A model generated the notes under the pieces. The model saw only the letters and a program-made list of their open reading frames with translations. It did no database searches and was not told the origin of the DNA. The position numbers and the translations under genes are program-made. Of a DNA stretch of 13,904 nt, positions 12,838 through 13,904 are shown piece after piece (the first letter of the stretch is position 1; the number at the start of each line of letters is the position of its first letter). The DNA comes from Planctomycetota bacterium (GTDB lineage: Bacteria > Planctomycetota > Planctomycetia > Pirellulales > Pirellulaceae). The stretch covers positions 1-13,904 of the forward strand of contig JAPLNJ010001114.1 in NCBI GenBank assembly GCA_026692885.1, in the 5' to 3' direction.

Positions 12838-13812
12838 ATGTCTACCGCCATTTGCGAATCCCCGATCGGCCAACTGCCGCCCTTTCCAGAATCTTGGAAT
12901 CGTCGTTATCTATTGGATTTGGAGAGTCTGTCCAAGGCAGAACTAGTGACGCTGCTGGACACGGCTGCAGCCTTCAAGGCGGCGACGGACGGCTGTCGGA
13001 GGAAGATCCCCGCCCTGCAGGGCAAGACACTCGCCAACCTGTTTTTCGAGAATTCCACCCGCACCCGCAATAGTTTTTCGTTGGCGGCCCGACGTCTGGG
13101 AGCGGACACCGTGGAGTTCGTGGCCAGCGGCAGCAGTCTGTCCAAGGGGGAGACGTTCATCGACACCGCGAAGAACATTGAAGCCATGAACGTCGACGTG
13201 ATGGTGATCCGACACTCCACGCCCGGCACCCCCTATCTACTGTCGCAACGGGTCGGCTGTGCGGTCGTCAATGCCGGGGACGGGGCCCATGAGCACCCGA
13301 CGCAGGGCTTACTCGATATCCTGACGATTCGCGAACACCGCGGCCGCCTCGAAGGGCTGACCGTCGCCCTGGTCGGCGATATCGCCTACAGCCGCACGGC
13401 CCGCTCGAATATCTGGGGCCTGAAGAAATTGGGCGCGCACGTCATCGTCTGCGGCCCGTCCACGCTGGTCTCGCGGAACTGGGAAGATTTCGGCGTGGAA
13501 GTGGCGTTCAACTTGGACGAGATCCTGCCGCGTTGTGACGTGCTCAACCTGTTGCGCATTCAGTTTGAGCGGCAGTTCACGCGTCCGTTCCCGTCGGTGC
13601 GCGAGTACGCCTTGCTGTTTGCCATGAACCGGGAACGGATGGCGCGGGCGAAAGGGGACATCTTGATCATGGCCCCCGGTCCCATCAACCGCGGGGTCGA
13701 GGTCACTCCGGATGTGGCCGATGGGCCGCACTCGGTGATTCTCGATCAGGTGAAAAACGGTTTAGCAGTCCGCATGGCGGTGCTGTGGCTGGTGATCAAC
13801 GCCCGGCCCTAG
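12838..13812 (+). CDS. pyrB: Aspartate carbamoyltransferase catalytic chain
   Basis: 324 residues. Joins carbamoyl phosphate to L-aspartate to give N-carbamoyl-aspartate, the committed step of pyrimidine synthesis, in the cytoplasm. The carbamoyl-phosphate loop FFENSTRTR (69-77) is intact. So are LSKGET (101-106) with K103, the active-site RHSTPGTPY (125-133), the HPTQGLLD box (153-160), SRTARSN (185-191), the aspartate-side [10 protein letters not shown] (238-247) and [10 protein letters not shown] (279-288). In the last motif an Ala replaces the His that often opens it (HPGP), a mild oddity. Length is at the normal upper end because of a short N-terminal extension ([20 protein letters not shown]). 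ATG 12838 has AGGA five bases upstream. pyrC, which commonly follows, is not in the 92 bases that remain. Confidence 0.96.
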   Translation: MSTAICESPIGQLPPFPESWNRRYLLDLESLSKAELVTLLDTAAAFKAATDGCRRKIPALQGKTLANLFFENSTRTRNSFSLAARRLGADTVEFVASGSSLSKGETFIDTAKNIEAMNVDVMVIRHSTPGTPYLLSQRVGCAVVNAGDGAHEHPTQGLLDILTIREHRGRLEGLTVALVGDIAYSRTARSNIWGLKKLGAHVIVCGPSTLVSRNWEDFGVEVAFNLDEILPRCDVLNLLRIQFERQFTRPFPSVREYALLFAMNRERMARAKGDILIMAPGPINRGVEVTPDVADGPHSVILDQVKNGLAVRMAVLWLVINARP

Positions 13813-13904
13813 CGACAAACAACGGTTGCAGGCTAGGGGTGGGGTGTTCAGAAATTCATTTTTCGCGGGCAAGAGACTGTAATTATGGAAAGCACCTCGC
13901 CCGC

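Noticed and set aside
13813..13904. Terminator or repeat after pyrB
   Set aside because: GCGGGC and GCCCGC recur near the window edge and may be part of an element that continues outside, but no stem with a T tract can be supported here.
1..13904. CRISPR array, tRNA or rRNA genes
   Set aside because: No regularly spaced direct repeats and no cloverleaf or rRNA-like sequence noticed on reading both strands; no search program was run.

Overview
This 13.9 kb window is G+C-rich bacterial DNA. The best guess for the source is a planctomycete, probably in the Pirellulales. That rests on recalled resemblance of the transposase remnants and of the CGTAGGGTG...CACCCTACG intergenic repeats to planctomycete elements, plus loosely packed genes with short Shine-Dalgarno motifs; no database was consulted.

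Left arm (1-3093). A zincin-like protein with an HECGH motif overlaps a 69-residue partner by 4 bases (1-698). A DUF1016/YhcG-like gene (890-1849) follows; its PDDEXK nuclease core appears to be cleanly deleted, and it carries two matching 25-base palindromes exactly 60 bases apart. Next come two minus-strand remnants of a Y1/REP-associated-type transposase: an N-terminal piece at 1865-2191 with a damaged HUH motif, and a C-terminal piece at 2685-2960. This arm is worn by mobile DNA.

Central accessory cluster (3094-7190, minus strand, read right to left). Four closely spaced genes end in a 766-residue protein that joins a MinD/ParA-like NTPase, a TPR region and a complete sigma-54-activator-type AAA+ domain with GAFTGA, but no DNA-binding domain. 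The three upstream products (172, 123 and 286 residues) are unrecognised; the third looks helical-repeat-like. This is the strongest candidate for an undescribed system: a sensor/scaffold NTPase machine with dedicated partners. A frameshifted gene remnant (7424-7932) and two palindromic repeats separate it from the core genes.

Right arm (8175-13812). This looks like ordinary chromosome: a Nif3-family protein; a divergent TIM-barrel sugar isomerase/epimerase-like protein that appears to lack a metal-binding Glu; a 254-base nested inverted-repeat element; an ExeA-like AAA ATPase with a long acidic tail; a GGDEF diguanylate cyclase; and pyrB, the aspartate carbamoyltransferase of pyrimidine synthesis, with a plausible extended -10 promoter and a hairpin running into its ribosome-binding site.

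No tRNA, rRNA or CRISPR array was seen.
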